Shown piece by piece: positions 36,669-47,400 of a DNA stretch of 64,000 nucleotides; the stretch's first letter is position 1; each line of letters starts with the position of its first letter. The notes beneath the pieces are model-generated. The model saw only the letters and a program-made list of their open reading frames with translations. It had not been told where the DNA came from and did no database searches. The DNA comes from Neonectria sp. B-13 (Eukaryota > Ascomycota > Sordariomycetes > Hypocreales > Nectriaceae). The DNA lies in NCBI GenBank assembly GCA_002682825.1, contig NOKP01000014.1, positions 631,559 through 695,558 of the forward strand, given 5' to 3'. A program made the position numbers and the translations under genes.

Positions 36669-38891
36669 ATGTCGAATCCCTATCCCGATTTTTACGTCAA
36701 GCCGGAGCACATCCACAAAGGCGGCTGGACGAACTGGAATGGCGACATCACTACTGGAGGGAAAATCACCGTCCCAAAGAATCGCGCTGAACTACTAATG
36801 ATCTTTATTGGTATCTTCTTCGTCTTCATGGAGGCTGGTCTCTGGTCACTCATATCCTTTGGCCTATTCGTATGGGGCAGGTCTCGGTACCTACGCCGGG
36901 ACCGCGACGCCCTCTGGCACCAACAACAGGCAATACTACGAAACGCGAGTGACGATCAAACTGTCGGCCTCACATACATCTCGTTATGGTTCGCCTACGG
37001 ACGGAACAGCCGGGCTATCATGCTGCGCACATGGCCGGTTATTTTCATCGCCCTTGCATCCTTTGCCACATTTCTCATCGCGCTGCCCTTTGTGGCGGCG
37101 TATGCAATGCTTGACAACCAAGGAATCGAAGTCCTGATAGAGAGCCCCTCTTGTGGATGGTGGCAAGCCTCGTTTCAGGACGACGTAGTGTTCGCCTCCA
37201 CGGAGGTGACGAACCGCACCCGCGAGGCTATTCAATATGCCGATACTTGCTACGAGACTAACGAGAATGACGCACCGTCCGACCTGTGCGACAATTTTCT
37301 GATGAAGCGGAAGCTCGAGTGGATTGGGTCGTCTGATATTTGCCCGTTTGAAGAGGAAATGTGTATCGGCGATGGGGGCTTCCCGGCCTTTGAAATGAGG
37401 ACGATGCTTCTGGACTCGCACGAACATTTTGGCATGAATTCGCCCGAGCAGGGAAGATTTGCCATAAGAGCAACTACTACATGCTCCCCTCTCAATGTGA
37501 AGGCCTGGTCTTCTGTAGAGAAGGGTCCAATTGTTGGGGAGAAGATTACGCGAGTCTACTTCGGCCCAACATCTTCAGACAACTACACGTTCTTCGTGAG
37601 CAACTACCAAGCCCAAGCCGGAAAAGATTACCGCCTGGGGTAAGCATGAATCTCTCAATATAACTGCCCAGAAATCCCAGGCATTTGCTAATTCATTTCC
37701 AGAGCTTATTATTATAACACGCACATCCCAGACGGCACAGAGCCTTTCACCTTCACCCCCATCAAGCAGCTGCATCGTGACGATGCCGACGTCTCCGTGG
37801 TATTCCTGAACAACAATTTTATCCCAGTCGCGGGGATCAATGGGCCCTGCCGCGATCCTTTCTTCTCCGCCACGGAACGTGAGACCGGTACACGAGGTTG
37901 GTATCTACCGGATGAACCGATTACCGCCATCGGCTGCGTTGACCAATATGAGTTCCACAACCCGCTCACCAACGCCTGGAGTAACAAAACGGGCATCTTG
38001 AAGCTCGGTAATGACTTGAATGAAGACTCAGGCCTGTTGTGGAGGCAAGTCGTTGCAATGAATTCTCTGCGCTGGGCTCTCGGCGAAGTCGGTCCCACGG
38101 GCAGACACATAGCGGTGGTCGGACCCGACGTTATCAAGGCAAAGAAATTTCCAGGAATATTCAACGGTTTTCAGAATCCACTGCCGAATGATCAGTGGAA
38201 GAAAGAAGTCAGCTACTGGTTCAACACCAGGCTGGCCGCCCTGCAGCTGCAATTTATACGCATTTCAACAGGCCCACAAGACACGAGTGCCATGGTCAAT
38301 ATGTTGCCCACCCTGGCGGATGGGTCTAGCCACGACATTGTCGGCGCCATCTGCCATTCGCAAAAGATCAAGAGCGGTGGCTTTAAAAACTTCCATCGGG
38401 CTGGCTTCATTGCTCTTGCTGCCGTCGGAGGACTCATGATCATGTTACCATGGCTTCTCATCAAGTGCGCGGTGTTCTGGGGACGTCGTCGGAAGAAAGC
38501 ATTTGCGTTGGAGTGGATCTCATACGGACAGCTGCAGTTGTTGCGCTTGGCGAGCGAGGGAGTTGGTGTTGAGGGATGGCAAAACTGCGACAGCGAGATA
38601 CCCTATTTGCCACTGGATCAGAATGCCGCGAGTATTGATGTAGAAGCGACGACTGATGGCAGGCCGCATCCGCGATTGAGACAGCATCTGGAACCAACCG
38701 ATGATGCAGAAGTGCCGGGACAAGCCCCTGGAGATGGGACTCAGGGCGGAGAGAGTCGGAGGAACAGCGACGATGTGAGCATAATAAGCCCGGAAGATGG
38801 AAGTTCTTTGGCGATGGTCACCTTGGATAGTCACGATAGTCAGGAGAGTGTTGCTCAAATACTCCCACGGGCGACGGCGACTACCCCATGA
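36669..38891 (+). CDS. Fungal multi-pass membrane protein of unknown function
   Basis: Two exons, (36594 or) 36669-37639 and 37703-38891, with a 63-bp intron, give 719 aa (744 aa from the earlier Met). The N-terminus MSNPYPDFYVKPEHIHKGGW is followed by two hydrophobic helices (LLMIFIGIFFVFMEAGLWSL and WPVIFIALASFATFLIALPF). A long probably extracytosolic region with several Cys (SPSCGWW, DTCYET, SDLCDNF, SDICPFEEEMC, CVDQY) and N-x-T/S sites follows, spanning the exon junction. Another helix (FIALAAVGGLMIMLPWLLIK) near residue 590 precedes a cytosolic acidic and Ser-rich tail. The Cys pairs and sequons fit an ectodomain with disulfides. Homologues of this type are common, uncharacterised fungal proteins; I assign no function. 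Confidence 0.75.
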
Positions 38892-38998
38892 CACGCCAGA
38901 GCGCTAATGATTGGGTGAGCAGGAATTGCCATGTAGAAGGAGAGTCATGTTAGGAGGCTGTTGGGAAGATCCGTTACTTTTATAAATATTGAAATGAT

Positions 38999-39477
38999 CT
39001 ATAGGCTCGTCTTATACTTCTTGCTTGTCTTGTCCCCAAACGTCACCGTGACATTATAGGCATTCAACAAGGGGGAATTCACAGCGCCGACCAAGGTCAA
39101 CAACGATGCCGACACGACGCCCTTACCCTTCGACACCGAGGCCGGAATAGTGATGGTCTTGTTGAAATTGTTCAGCTGGTTGGATTGTTCTGCACCCAGC
39201 CGGTTAGCATAATATTCTATCCCGCAGCGGAATCTTGCGTACCAGGCCCAAGACGGAATGTTTCTGCCACTGTGCCCAGGTATCCGGGGTACCCATTTCC
39301 GGAGGCATACCCAATGACAATGGCGGCGTCGTAGGAGCTCTGGATCCAGTTGGAACTGAGGATAATGACGTCGAAGGTGTCGCCTGGTTTGATGGTAGCC
39401 GGGACGGAGATGCCGTTGATGTGTGCCTGGGCGGTGCCGAGAAGGGCGGCGGCGGCGGCAGTGACGGAGAAGCGCAT
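38999..39477 (-). CDS. NIS1-like secreted protein (conserved fungal effector family)
   Basis: Two exons, 39477-39243 and 39189-38999, give 141 aa with a 53-bp intron. The N-terminus is a signal peptide (MRFSVTAAAAALLGTAQA). The mature protein starts HINGISVPATIKPGDTFDV, then has WIQSSYDAAIVIG, GYPGYLG and a C-terminal half with KGKGVVSASLLTLVGA, YNVTVTFGD and a terminal TSL. This order fits the NIS1 family, first described as a necrosis-inducing secreted protein of Colletotrichum and reported to dampen plant pattern-triggered immunity by acting on receptor-associated kinases. It has no cysteines, as expected for a predicted beta-sandwich. It is convergent with the upstream membrane-protein gene (107 bp between stop codons). 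Activity in this organism is not shown by the sequence. Confidence 0.85.
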
Positions 39478-40002
39478 ACTTGTTGATGGTATGGTGTATG
39501 TTGGGAGTGGGAGGATGTCTATTGACGTGGTGGTATAGTAGATCTTAATTTAACGCTTGGTGACCTTTCCCCGGATCCTCGTCCATTTATACACATCTCA
39601 CCGCTGTCTGAAGTTCTTCCGGCATCTCAGCCGCACAATCTATTTTCAGACGTTCTACAAAGCCATGGCATGACGGACCTCGTATTTGTCTCCCACAAGG
39701 CACTCTGCGCGAATGTTGCCATTCACTAGCGTGGCCGATTCCCGTCTCTTAGCTGCCGTCTCTCCAGGATGTGATCCCTGTAATGCGCGGGAATCGACTT
39801 GTCGTCGTTCAATGAGAAGAGCAAATGGTCAGCGCGGGGCACTACGGTGTCATTCATTCGTCTCGTCTATGGAGCCACGGGGGATAAATGCACCGGTCTT
39901 TGAGGTCATTGGCGAACTCGGCAGTGTGCGGGATAACTTTCCGCCCCTTAAGTTGTCGACTGGATCGTGAGAATATAATTGCTTCGAGGAGATCCCCACG
40001 GC
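39478..40002. other. Intergenic, effector promoter side
   Basis: Upstream region of the NIS1-like gene, up to the 5S rRNA gene. No coding signal. Confidence 0.45.
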
Positions 40003-40120
40003 ACATACGACCACATCTGCTTGAGAACTCGGGATCCCGTCCGATCTCCACCGATAACCTAGCAAGAGTTGGATTAGTAGCTAGGTCGGTGACGACTAGC
40101 GAATCCCCAATGTTGTATGT
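40003..40120 (+). rRNA. 5S ribosomal RNA gene
   Basis: A 118-nt unit that begins acatacgacc and ends tgttgtatgt, whose ends pair to form helix I. It contains the 5S landmarks gggatcccgtccg, ggattagtag and ggtcggtgacgac. It is followed by a T-rich Pol III terminator (ttttcttttt). Dispersed 5S genes are normal in filamentous ascomycetes. Middle-region differences from typical sequences leave open whether it is expressed. Confidence 0.85.
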
Positions 40121-40233
40121 TTTTCTTTTTACTCTTTTTACTCGTTGAACGTGTGTTCTATGATGGATCGCTTGGAATTGTGCCGAATCTGAGGAAATTG
40201 TGCTTCTTAGCTAACCTCACTATACCACTTACA

Positions 40234-41167
40234 TCATGTTGAAGCTCCCTGCGCACCGTTCTCCACCACCCCATCATCATCAGCTCGCAACAACCTCAGA
40301 ATCGCCGCAGCAACCTCCACTCCATCATGCTCTAAATGCGCCGTCTCGGCCGCCCGATCCGCATGCTCCAGGTCGTCAATCCCGCCACTATCCACGCGCA
40401 TCTGGATCTGCCGCCGCACCATATCCTCGTCGAAGGCCAGGTGCGCCTGCGTCGTGAACAGCCGGTCCGGGATGTACAAGCCCTGCACCGCCGTGTGCTC
40501 GCTGCGGCCCCAGACGTGCACCTCGGCGTCGGCGGGGAGCAGGCCAGCGGCGGATTTGGCTGTCGGCGCCTCCAGGACCTGGTCTTGGTGCATCTGGTGA
40601 AGGTTGACGCTGGTGTCGCGCGTGCGGAAGAGCCGCTGGCCGATGGGCGTCAGTGTGATGGCGCTGTGGCCGAGTTCCCAGTCGTTGGTCGGTGATGGGC
40701 CGACGGTGCCGCCGAGCAGGCGCGAGAGGAGCTGGTGGCCGAAGCATACGCCGGTGAAGCGGAAGTCTGGCCTCTTTGTCCAGAGTTCTATATCATGGTA
40801 AGCTGCGTGTAAGGGGAGATGCAACACAAGCCAGGAGGAGCCTACCTTTCAGCAACTGCAGCAAATCGAGAATCCATGGGTTATCCCCGTGAGCGTCGTA
40901 CATGCTTCCCGTAATGAGTAGTCCATCGTAGAGGTCGAACTCTTCAAGTTTGGGCATTCGGCCGCCCTCCTCAGTGACGACGAAGACCTGTTCCGTCTCG
41001 ACGCCCAGGGGCGGGTGGTGGTTGGCGCCGGCTTTGCAGAAGTGGTGGTGGAGGACCTGCCCGAAGGAGCCTTTCTCGTTCTGTGTGTCTGGGTGAGGCT
41101 GGTCTGTTTCGAGGACCATGATTTTGACGACGGTGGCGTCGATGGTTGGCTTGAAGTGCTGAGCCAT
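40234..41167 (-). CDS. Class I glutamine-amidotransferase-like protein
   Basis: Two exons, 41167-40846 and 40787-40234, give 291 aa with a 58-bp intron. The N-terminus reads KIMVLETDQPHPDTQ, the usual start of stand-alone class I GATase-like proteins. A middle motif EFDLYDGLLITGSMYDAHGD resembles the oxyanion-strand region. The nucleophile elbow is TGVCFGHQLL with Cys about residue 122. Further on are WELGHSAITLT and HQMHQDQVLEAP, and a C-terminal TTQAHLAFDEDM that corresponds to the usual QxHPEF element containing the catalytic His. The Glu position is shifted (F-D-E), so activity should be checked. Such proteins hydrolyse Gln or gamma-glutamyl amides or act in unknown pathways. Alternative starts are Met at 41287 and 41119. 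Confidence 0.85.
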
Positions 41168-41884
41168 TGCGAGATAGTCGGCGGGTGTGTTTGTTGTTGC
41201 TCTGCCTTTGAGTGGAGTATAGGTGAATAGCAAGTTTAAATATTCGCGGGAAGGATTTACAATTTCGGGACTTGGGTTTATCTTCAACTAGTATAAAGGA
41301 AGGAAAAGTCGTTTCTCGATAAATCTGGGGATGAACGACTCAAGGTTCCATCATCTCCCTTGTCAACTCGTTGTCGTCACCGATGTGGCCAAGACTCTCC
41401 CGCCTAGACAGGCTACAAGAACTACAACGCCTAAATGCTCCCGTCTCAATCATCTTGGCTCTATTTTGACGTCAGTGGAGAAAGCTAGGGTCTTGGATTT
41501 TGCATCGGAGTCTTGCTTAGCTCGCGGTTGGGCCGGGGAAGCCAAGCAATGATGACGGCGGGGGTCCGCTCATGTGGGTTTCCATGACCTAATGTTTCCC
41601 CTGTCAATCGAAGACGGGATTGGCGAGGGGAATCAGGGAGACTGAACGGATGGGGGAATCGATTGACCAAGATTTTAAGATGCATTGGTGTGGCAATGCT
41701 AGTGAAGGTTCTGGAAGGGTTCTGGAGGCATCATTTGTGTATCAAGCACCTCATATCAACAAAAGTGGCATAAGGTATTAATGACGCTCAGCTTTTGGCG
41801 TATCATGGAAAAATAAGGTAATCATGGCATTATGAATTCTTCGCTTCTTATATCAAACATGGCATTAAATCATCATCGTCCTCC
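41168..41884. other. Intergenic, no supported gene
   Basis: Upstream of the amidotransferase-like gene and downstream of the dioxygenase gene. One TGACGTCA palindrome at 41467. Nothing else seen. Confidence 0.45.
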
Positions 41885-43002
41885 TTATTTGACCTCCTCG
41901 GCACCCCAGTAGTAGGTATTGATGTCAACACCCACAAACTCATCGGTATACTTCCTCGTCTGCTCGCCCTCGGTCGCAGCTCCCGCACACACCAGCAGCG
42001 GCATGAAGTGCTCGCCGCCGCGGGGCGGGTGCATGGTGTCGGCGTAGGGAAACTTGCGCCAGCCCTTGAGGGCCTCCCAGCGCTCGGCGATGTCGCTCTT
42101 GGTCGTGGCCTCGGTCAGTGTCCCGTTCCAGGCGTCCGACGCGCCGCGGAATTCGGCGCGCTGCTTAGGTCCGGCCATGGACAGCGACCGCATGATGCCC
42201 AGGTTGTGGAAGGAGGCGAAGCCGGAGCCGATGATGGCCACGTTGGACGCCCGCAGCTTGGCCAGCGCCTTGCCCATGCGCAGGTGCGCCTCCGGGTCCT
42301 CCGACTCCAGCACCGACACCTGCACCACGGGGATGTCGGCCTTGGGGTTGACGAGCAGCAGCGGCACGAAGACGCCGTGGTCCCAGCCGCGCTCGTCGTC
42401 GAGGTCTGCGCTCACGCCCTCGCTGGCCAGCGCGTCGCGGAGCTCACGCGCGATAGCCGGGGAGCCCGGCGCCGGGTACTTGAGCGAGTACGTCTCGCGC
42501 GGGAAGCCGTAGTAGTCGTAGTAGAGGCTGTGCGAAGCCGCCGACGAGATGGTGGGCTTGCCGGTGGACCAGTGGGCGGTGACGACGACGATGGCACGCG
42601 GCTGGTCGGGCGTTCCGAGCTTAAGGAGCTTGGGGACGCGGTTCTTGAGGGATGAAACGATGGACTTGTGCCCGGGGTCATTGAGGAGAGGCATTGGGCC
42701 TGTGGTGAAGCATCTTTGTTAGCTTGGAGGTCTCGGAAATACGGAAGTAGACGAAGTCATGATGACCCATCTTGGGGGTTTAACTCACCTCCGCCGTGGG
42801 AAAGGGCAATGACAGGACCGATAGTCATGTTGGCGGTGTGGATGCGTCTCTGGATGATGTGTTTCTGGAGTTGGTTTCGGCTGTAAAGCTGGGCTCTTAT
42901 AGACGAGGTTGACCAAGTTGGTGAAGTTGGAGGAGCAGTAGTCAAGGGCAGTGTTGTAGCAGCAAGGCGTCGTCTGGTTGTCGCAGCAGTCAAGCTCAAC
43001 AT
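41885..43002 (-). CDS. LigB/DODA-type extradiol dioxygenase-like protein
   Basis: Two exons, 43002-42789 and 42699-41885, give 342 aa with an 89-bp intron that splits the conserved HGGGPMPLL motif. Metal and active-site positions typical of the class III (LigB) family are visible: HGGGP near residue 69, VVVTAHWST, GWDHGVFVPLLL and GSGFASFHN. The family includes plant and bacterial 4,5-DOPA dioxygenase and protocatechuate 4,5-dioxygenase beta subunits; the metal is Fe(II) or sometimes Zn. The first 58 residues are Thr/Arg-rich with few acids and resemble a mitochondrial presequence. The core could also start at Met 59 (42828), which is where most homologues begin. Substrate is not predictable. 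Confidence 0.88.
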
Positions 43003-43304
43003 GGACGTCTGTACTTCTTGTTTCGTGTTGATTTGTTCACACCCGGATGTCTCGTGGTATACTCGCTCGAAAACAGGGCGGGATCGCGAAGCTATTTATT
43101 CTCCTGCCGAACCCGGGCCCTAGCGAAGGCCGCCCGCCACAGGCTCTCTTTCATCACTACCGCAATTCCGACATTCCGACCCCAGCAGGAAGACCGCTCT
43201 CGCGGGAAATGCTTCCATCATCTCGTCGCTCGTTGGTGGGTGGCGCGGGAATCAGTGGGGCTTTGTCAAAGCTGAGTCTGGGGAGCCGTCGTTGAGTGCT
43301 GACT

Positions 43305-43345
43305 TTGCGCGCGCGGCCGGATTATTTGGTCATACGCGCGCGCGA
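43305..43345. repeat. Inverted repeat of alternating CG
   Basis: A left arm ttgcgcgcgcg and a right arm cgcgcgcgcgaa flank about 17 bases, so they could form a hairpin or Z-DNA-prone region. It lies about 300 bp upstream of the dioxygenase start. Confidence 0.6.
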
Positions 43346-43634
43346 AGCCCCGCCGCCATTAATAATCCACTACATCTCGCATGCTCAGTGGTGGCTCGGC
43401 TTGTCTTACAGTACGCAGCCTGTGCGCAGATTGTTGAAGACGCGATAAGATAGCACAGATAAGATCCGATGCTGCTCAGGCACCTCTGACGCTACCAAGC
43501 TACTACAGCACTATGTACTAGCTCAGACGCTGGTGCGCTCAGTTGAAGAGGTATGCCCGAATACTCGTACCTCGTATTATTTGTCAACGTAAAGGTGAGC
43601 CATCATGTCTCAATCTCCTCCATTTCTCACTAGC

Positions 43635-43675
43635 ACATACGGCCACCACTCTTAGACAATATGGGATCCCGCCAA
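43635..43675 (+). pseudogene. 5' fragment of a 5S rRNA gene
   Basis: About 41 nt match the 5' third of the window's 5S genes (acatacggcca, ctcttaga, atgggatcccg), after which similarity ends. No 3' half follows. Confidence 0.7.
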
Positions 43676-44424
43676 CTTATGTGCACTACCCTTGAGAGCG
43701 CAAAGCTATAGCCAAGCCAATTGCCGTCAGATATTTGCCAAATACCCCTGTTTGTGGCACGATTGTCTGTGCTTAAATGCTAGATATATCATACATTTTC
43801 CCCCAGTAATAAGCTTTACTAAGAAGTTGATTTCTGATCAAGTTAACTAGTCTTAACGCCTTGCGGCGTTATCTACAGAACGCTGGTATTTCTTGGATTC
43901 CAGTGCCTCCAATTCGGATCATCATAGCATCAAGTGGGCAGCTGCCCAAGCTGGATTCTATACATGGCGCCGACAAAGCTGGGAGGCGGGCAACGTGAAC
44001 CTGTGAGTGATAGCGAACGGATCGAACGAATTCTCTTTTGCTACGTAAAGGCTCGGCGGTTTGTACACCGTTTCCTCTTCCCGCTAGGAGCTGTACTTTC
44101 CTTGTGGCTCACCTGGAAACTGAGCCTTGTGTCACGATGGACTGCCGGTACATAAGTAGGCTGCTCGCCAACTTCAGTGTGGCCAGAGGTACATTCTGGT
44201 CAGTGCATTGTGACCAGTGTCTTGTGGCTTGCCTACACCCCTGAGCAGGACGGTCAACTGTGTCTGCACATCCTTGCTCGATCGCTTCTTGTAGCATTTG
44301 GTGCCGTTGATTGGCGTTGTTAATATCTGGCGGCCAATAACCCTATGGACCGAGACGGTCAACATGAACTGGTGCGGCTATGTGTGTCATTGGGCACGAG
44401 GCTCTACGACAGAAGCTCCATCAC

Positions 44425-47400
44425 ATGACTTCAGCAAGCTTGAAGATAGAAAATCCTGTCCTGAGCCAGTCTCAAGCCCACGCATTCGGCAACAAGTTGG
44501 TAACAGCCCGAGCTTCAAACGCGTGTCGCTCCGTCATGTTATTTGTTTCCTGCTTATATGGCCTTCTCGGTCTCCCACTGGTCCGCGCGGACAGCTGGGA
44601 TGACTTCTCGAACAATCTCGCGACCGATCTAGCACCGTTTCTATCCCTCTTCGGCGAGCAGATCACGAAGCAATACCTCAGCGAGAGCATTACTTGGCTT
44701 GATTATTTCATTTTCGCAGTGGCTCCAATGGGCATTTTGACCGCCGTCGTCTCTGCGATTCGCGTTTGCGGGAGCCCGTCGCTGCGTGCCTTCATCGGCA
44801 GAGCCCAAGAGGGAGGTGGGAACGCCGAGGCTGAACTGTGCTCCTCCACGAGCAGAGACGTGTGTGAGCTCTACAACAACGGGGGCATTGCGCGAGTCTT
44901 TGGACGACCCAAGATTCTCGAGGTTGTTGTACACAATCCGGCAAAGGAAGACGCCACCGACCGGACATTGGAGATATACCCGTTTCGAGAGTTCCTCAAG
45001 AAATATCCAGACGAATGGAATGGACCACCCGTGAGCGACGCCGAGTCTATCAACGAAGTGTTTGCTCCAAATCTCTCTCTCAATGTCGGGATCAAGAGAA
45101 AATCCCCAGCTGTCTTCTGGGCAGTCGCCATCGCTGGCATGGTTCTACAGGCCGGCGTTTTGGTCTTTGCAGTCATCGTGACATACTATCTGCGGTGGGA
45201 GAAGGGGGGCAGTCGTCCGGATTCATACGCCTGCCCGCTGACCGTCATCGGAACTCTTCTTGTCGGCGGCGGCATCTTTCTTTGTGCAGCTCTAGTCGGA
45301 CAGAGCACAAATGAGCGAGTGTTTCGCAGGAACAAGAGCGAAAAACACAAACAGCCAACGACGCATTCATCCTTGTACTGGGTACAGCCTGGAGGGCAAG
45401 TCCTTGGGGATCAAGTCTTCGACCCTTTCTGTTGCAGTGACCACGATGATCCTCTTCCGCAGTACATCACCTCATGGAAGAGCCGGTCGAAAACACCAGA
45501 GCTTGTGGTTTGGGTAGCTATCGGCATCACCATCAGCGGCTTCTTGATGCAGTTTGTCGGGCTGCGAGGCATTCATTCCGCAGTCTCTGTGGCCCAGCTC
45601 AGAGCCATCTTGGTAATGAGCGCAGCGCGGGCCGCTCTGCGGATGCAACGCCTAAAACCAGAGGACAACTTTCTTGCGGAGTGTCCAGACGAGGTCGTTG
45701 GGCACGAGCTTGACTGGCTTGCTATACGCATTGGTGTAGACGACATTCAACGCGATTTGAAGCCTTCCCCACCGACTCCGCCACCTGGTGCACTATCTGG
45801 GATGATCAATCCCCCGCGCCGTTGCATTTGGAGGTTCTGTGGTTCGCATGCGGATGGAATCAAACCCGAGCTTCCACCCACTCCTCACGGTGCGAATGCT
45901 GCTGGTAAACTATTGGTCTACCGGACTCGCCTTGCAGAGCTCACCCAGTCACGAAACTCCCAAGCAAAGACTGCATCTTCGGAGCATTTCGAGCCTGGAA
46001 TGGTCGAGGTTCGAGAGAATGCCCACCGACTTGCTCTGGCCATCGAATCTGCAGTCAACACAGTATTCTCAAAATGCTCCCCAATCGGAGAACAATGGAA
46101 GACTACCGATTCCATGTCCTGGAGCTATGCCTGTGACATTGGTTCTAAGGCTGGGAAGGACAATGCCGAATATGGCAGAGTTTCTACGGAGCTATCAAAA
46201 CCAACATGTCCTTTACTTGCACCTGACACGCCAAAACCCAGGAAACCCTTGGACTATCCGAAACAAACTTGAGCTGGAAGGGCTTCTGGGGCTGTGGGTC
46301 TGGTCACTCAAGTCTGATCCCGATGTGACGGTTTCGCGGAATCCCCTCACAGTACCGCAAGCTACTGAAATCCCGGCGCGTCGCATCGTCACAACCAAGA
46401 AGCATATCGCAGAAACCGACCTAAAGCTATGGCTCAATCGCGAGATGCCCACTTTTGTGCAAGACACGCTTCATCTCACCTCCACCGAACGCGGCGACCC
46501 AAGTAACATATGGGAACGAAGTAAGAACAAGTGCAATTGGCATGGACTTACGCCAGAGCTGCCCGAGAAGCTGGAGCAACAAAGACAAACAACTCGGTTC
46601 TTTGGCTGGCACGCAACGGAGCTGTTGCAGACCCAGCCTTCTGACCCATTCACGGTGTGGTCAGCTCCTACAACCAGCTCTCTCCTATCCCTGTGTACCA
46701 GGAAGTCTTTGGGTCGTTCATCAAGAGTCTTTTTGATGTTGTTGATGATGACTTTGGCAGCATGGAGATTCAACAAGAAACGCAGCATTTCCGCCTGGGA
46801 AACAGCTTGGTGTCTGAGCTGGTAAAACTGTTCAACGAGAAAGAATTAGGCCCGAACGAGGATACTTTGTTGTGTGTCTTGCCTCCGATTATATCTCGAC
46901 TAACGCTGTCCTCTGCTGAAAGTGCTTTGACAGCCGCTAGGAAGAGTGCGAGCCAGCATCGAAAGCGTGATGAGTGGAAGCAGGCAGAAACAGTACTGAG
47001 ATGGGCATGGAGGATTTACAGCGAGCCGCAGCCTTCTGGTGAAAGTACAGAACAGGCGATAATCAACAACTGTGCCGAACGAGCTGCAACTGCATTGGGA
47101 GAGCTATACCGGTGGGCGTTACGACGTAATGAGACAAAGCACTTCGGCCTCCGTGGTATCGATTGGCTCTCAGACCAGAAATCCGGACGCAGTCAACCAC
47201 TCCCTGAGACTGTTAGGGAGATCATAGACCGCTACAGCGACATTGCGAAAAGGGTCGACCACCCCGACAATGGCGACAGACTTCTCCCGACAATTGGAGA
47301 CGACTTGACGGAAACCTTGCTTTACCTCACTCTACGGACCGCGATGACGAATCAAGAAAAGGGAAAGGCACTCTGTTTGGCGGCGAAGCACGGCTGGACC

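Larger units (their letters stand above)
43003..44424. other. Intergenic with a 5S-derived fragment and a GC palindrome
   Basis: Holds an inverted, alternating C-G repeat (43305-43345) and a 5S rRNA fragment (43635-43675), listed separately. Otherwise nothing recognised. Confidence 0.45.

Noticed and set aside
46100..46705. Introns bridging the frame changes in the ankyrin gene
   Set aside because: Candidate introns are too short (about 37 nt), create a stop, or would delete the conserved segment before the QEVFGSF motif; kept only as an open alternative.
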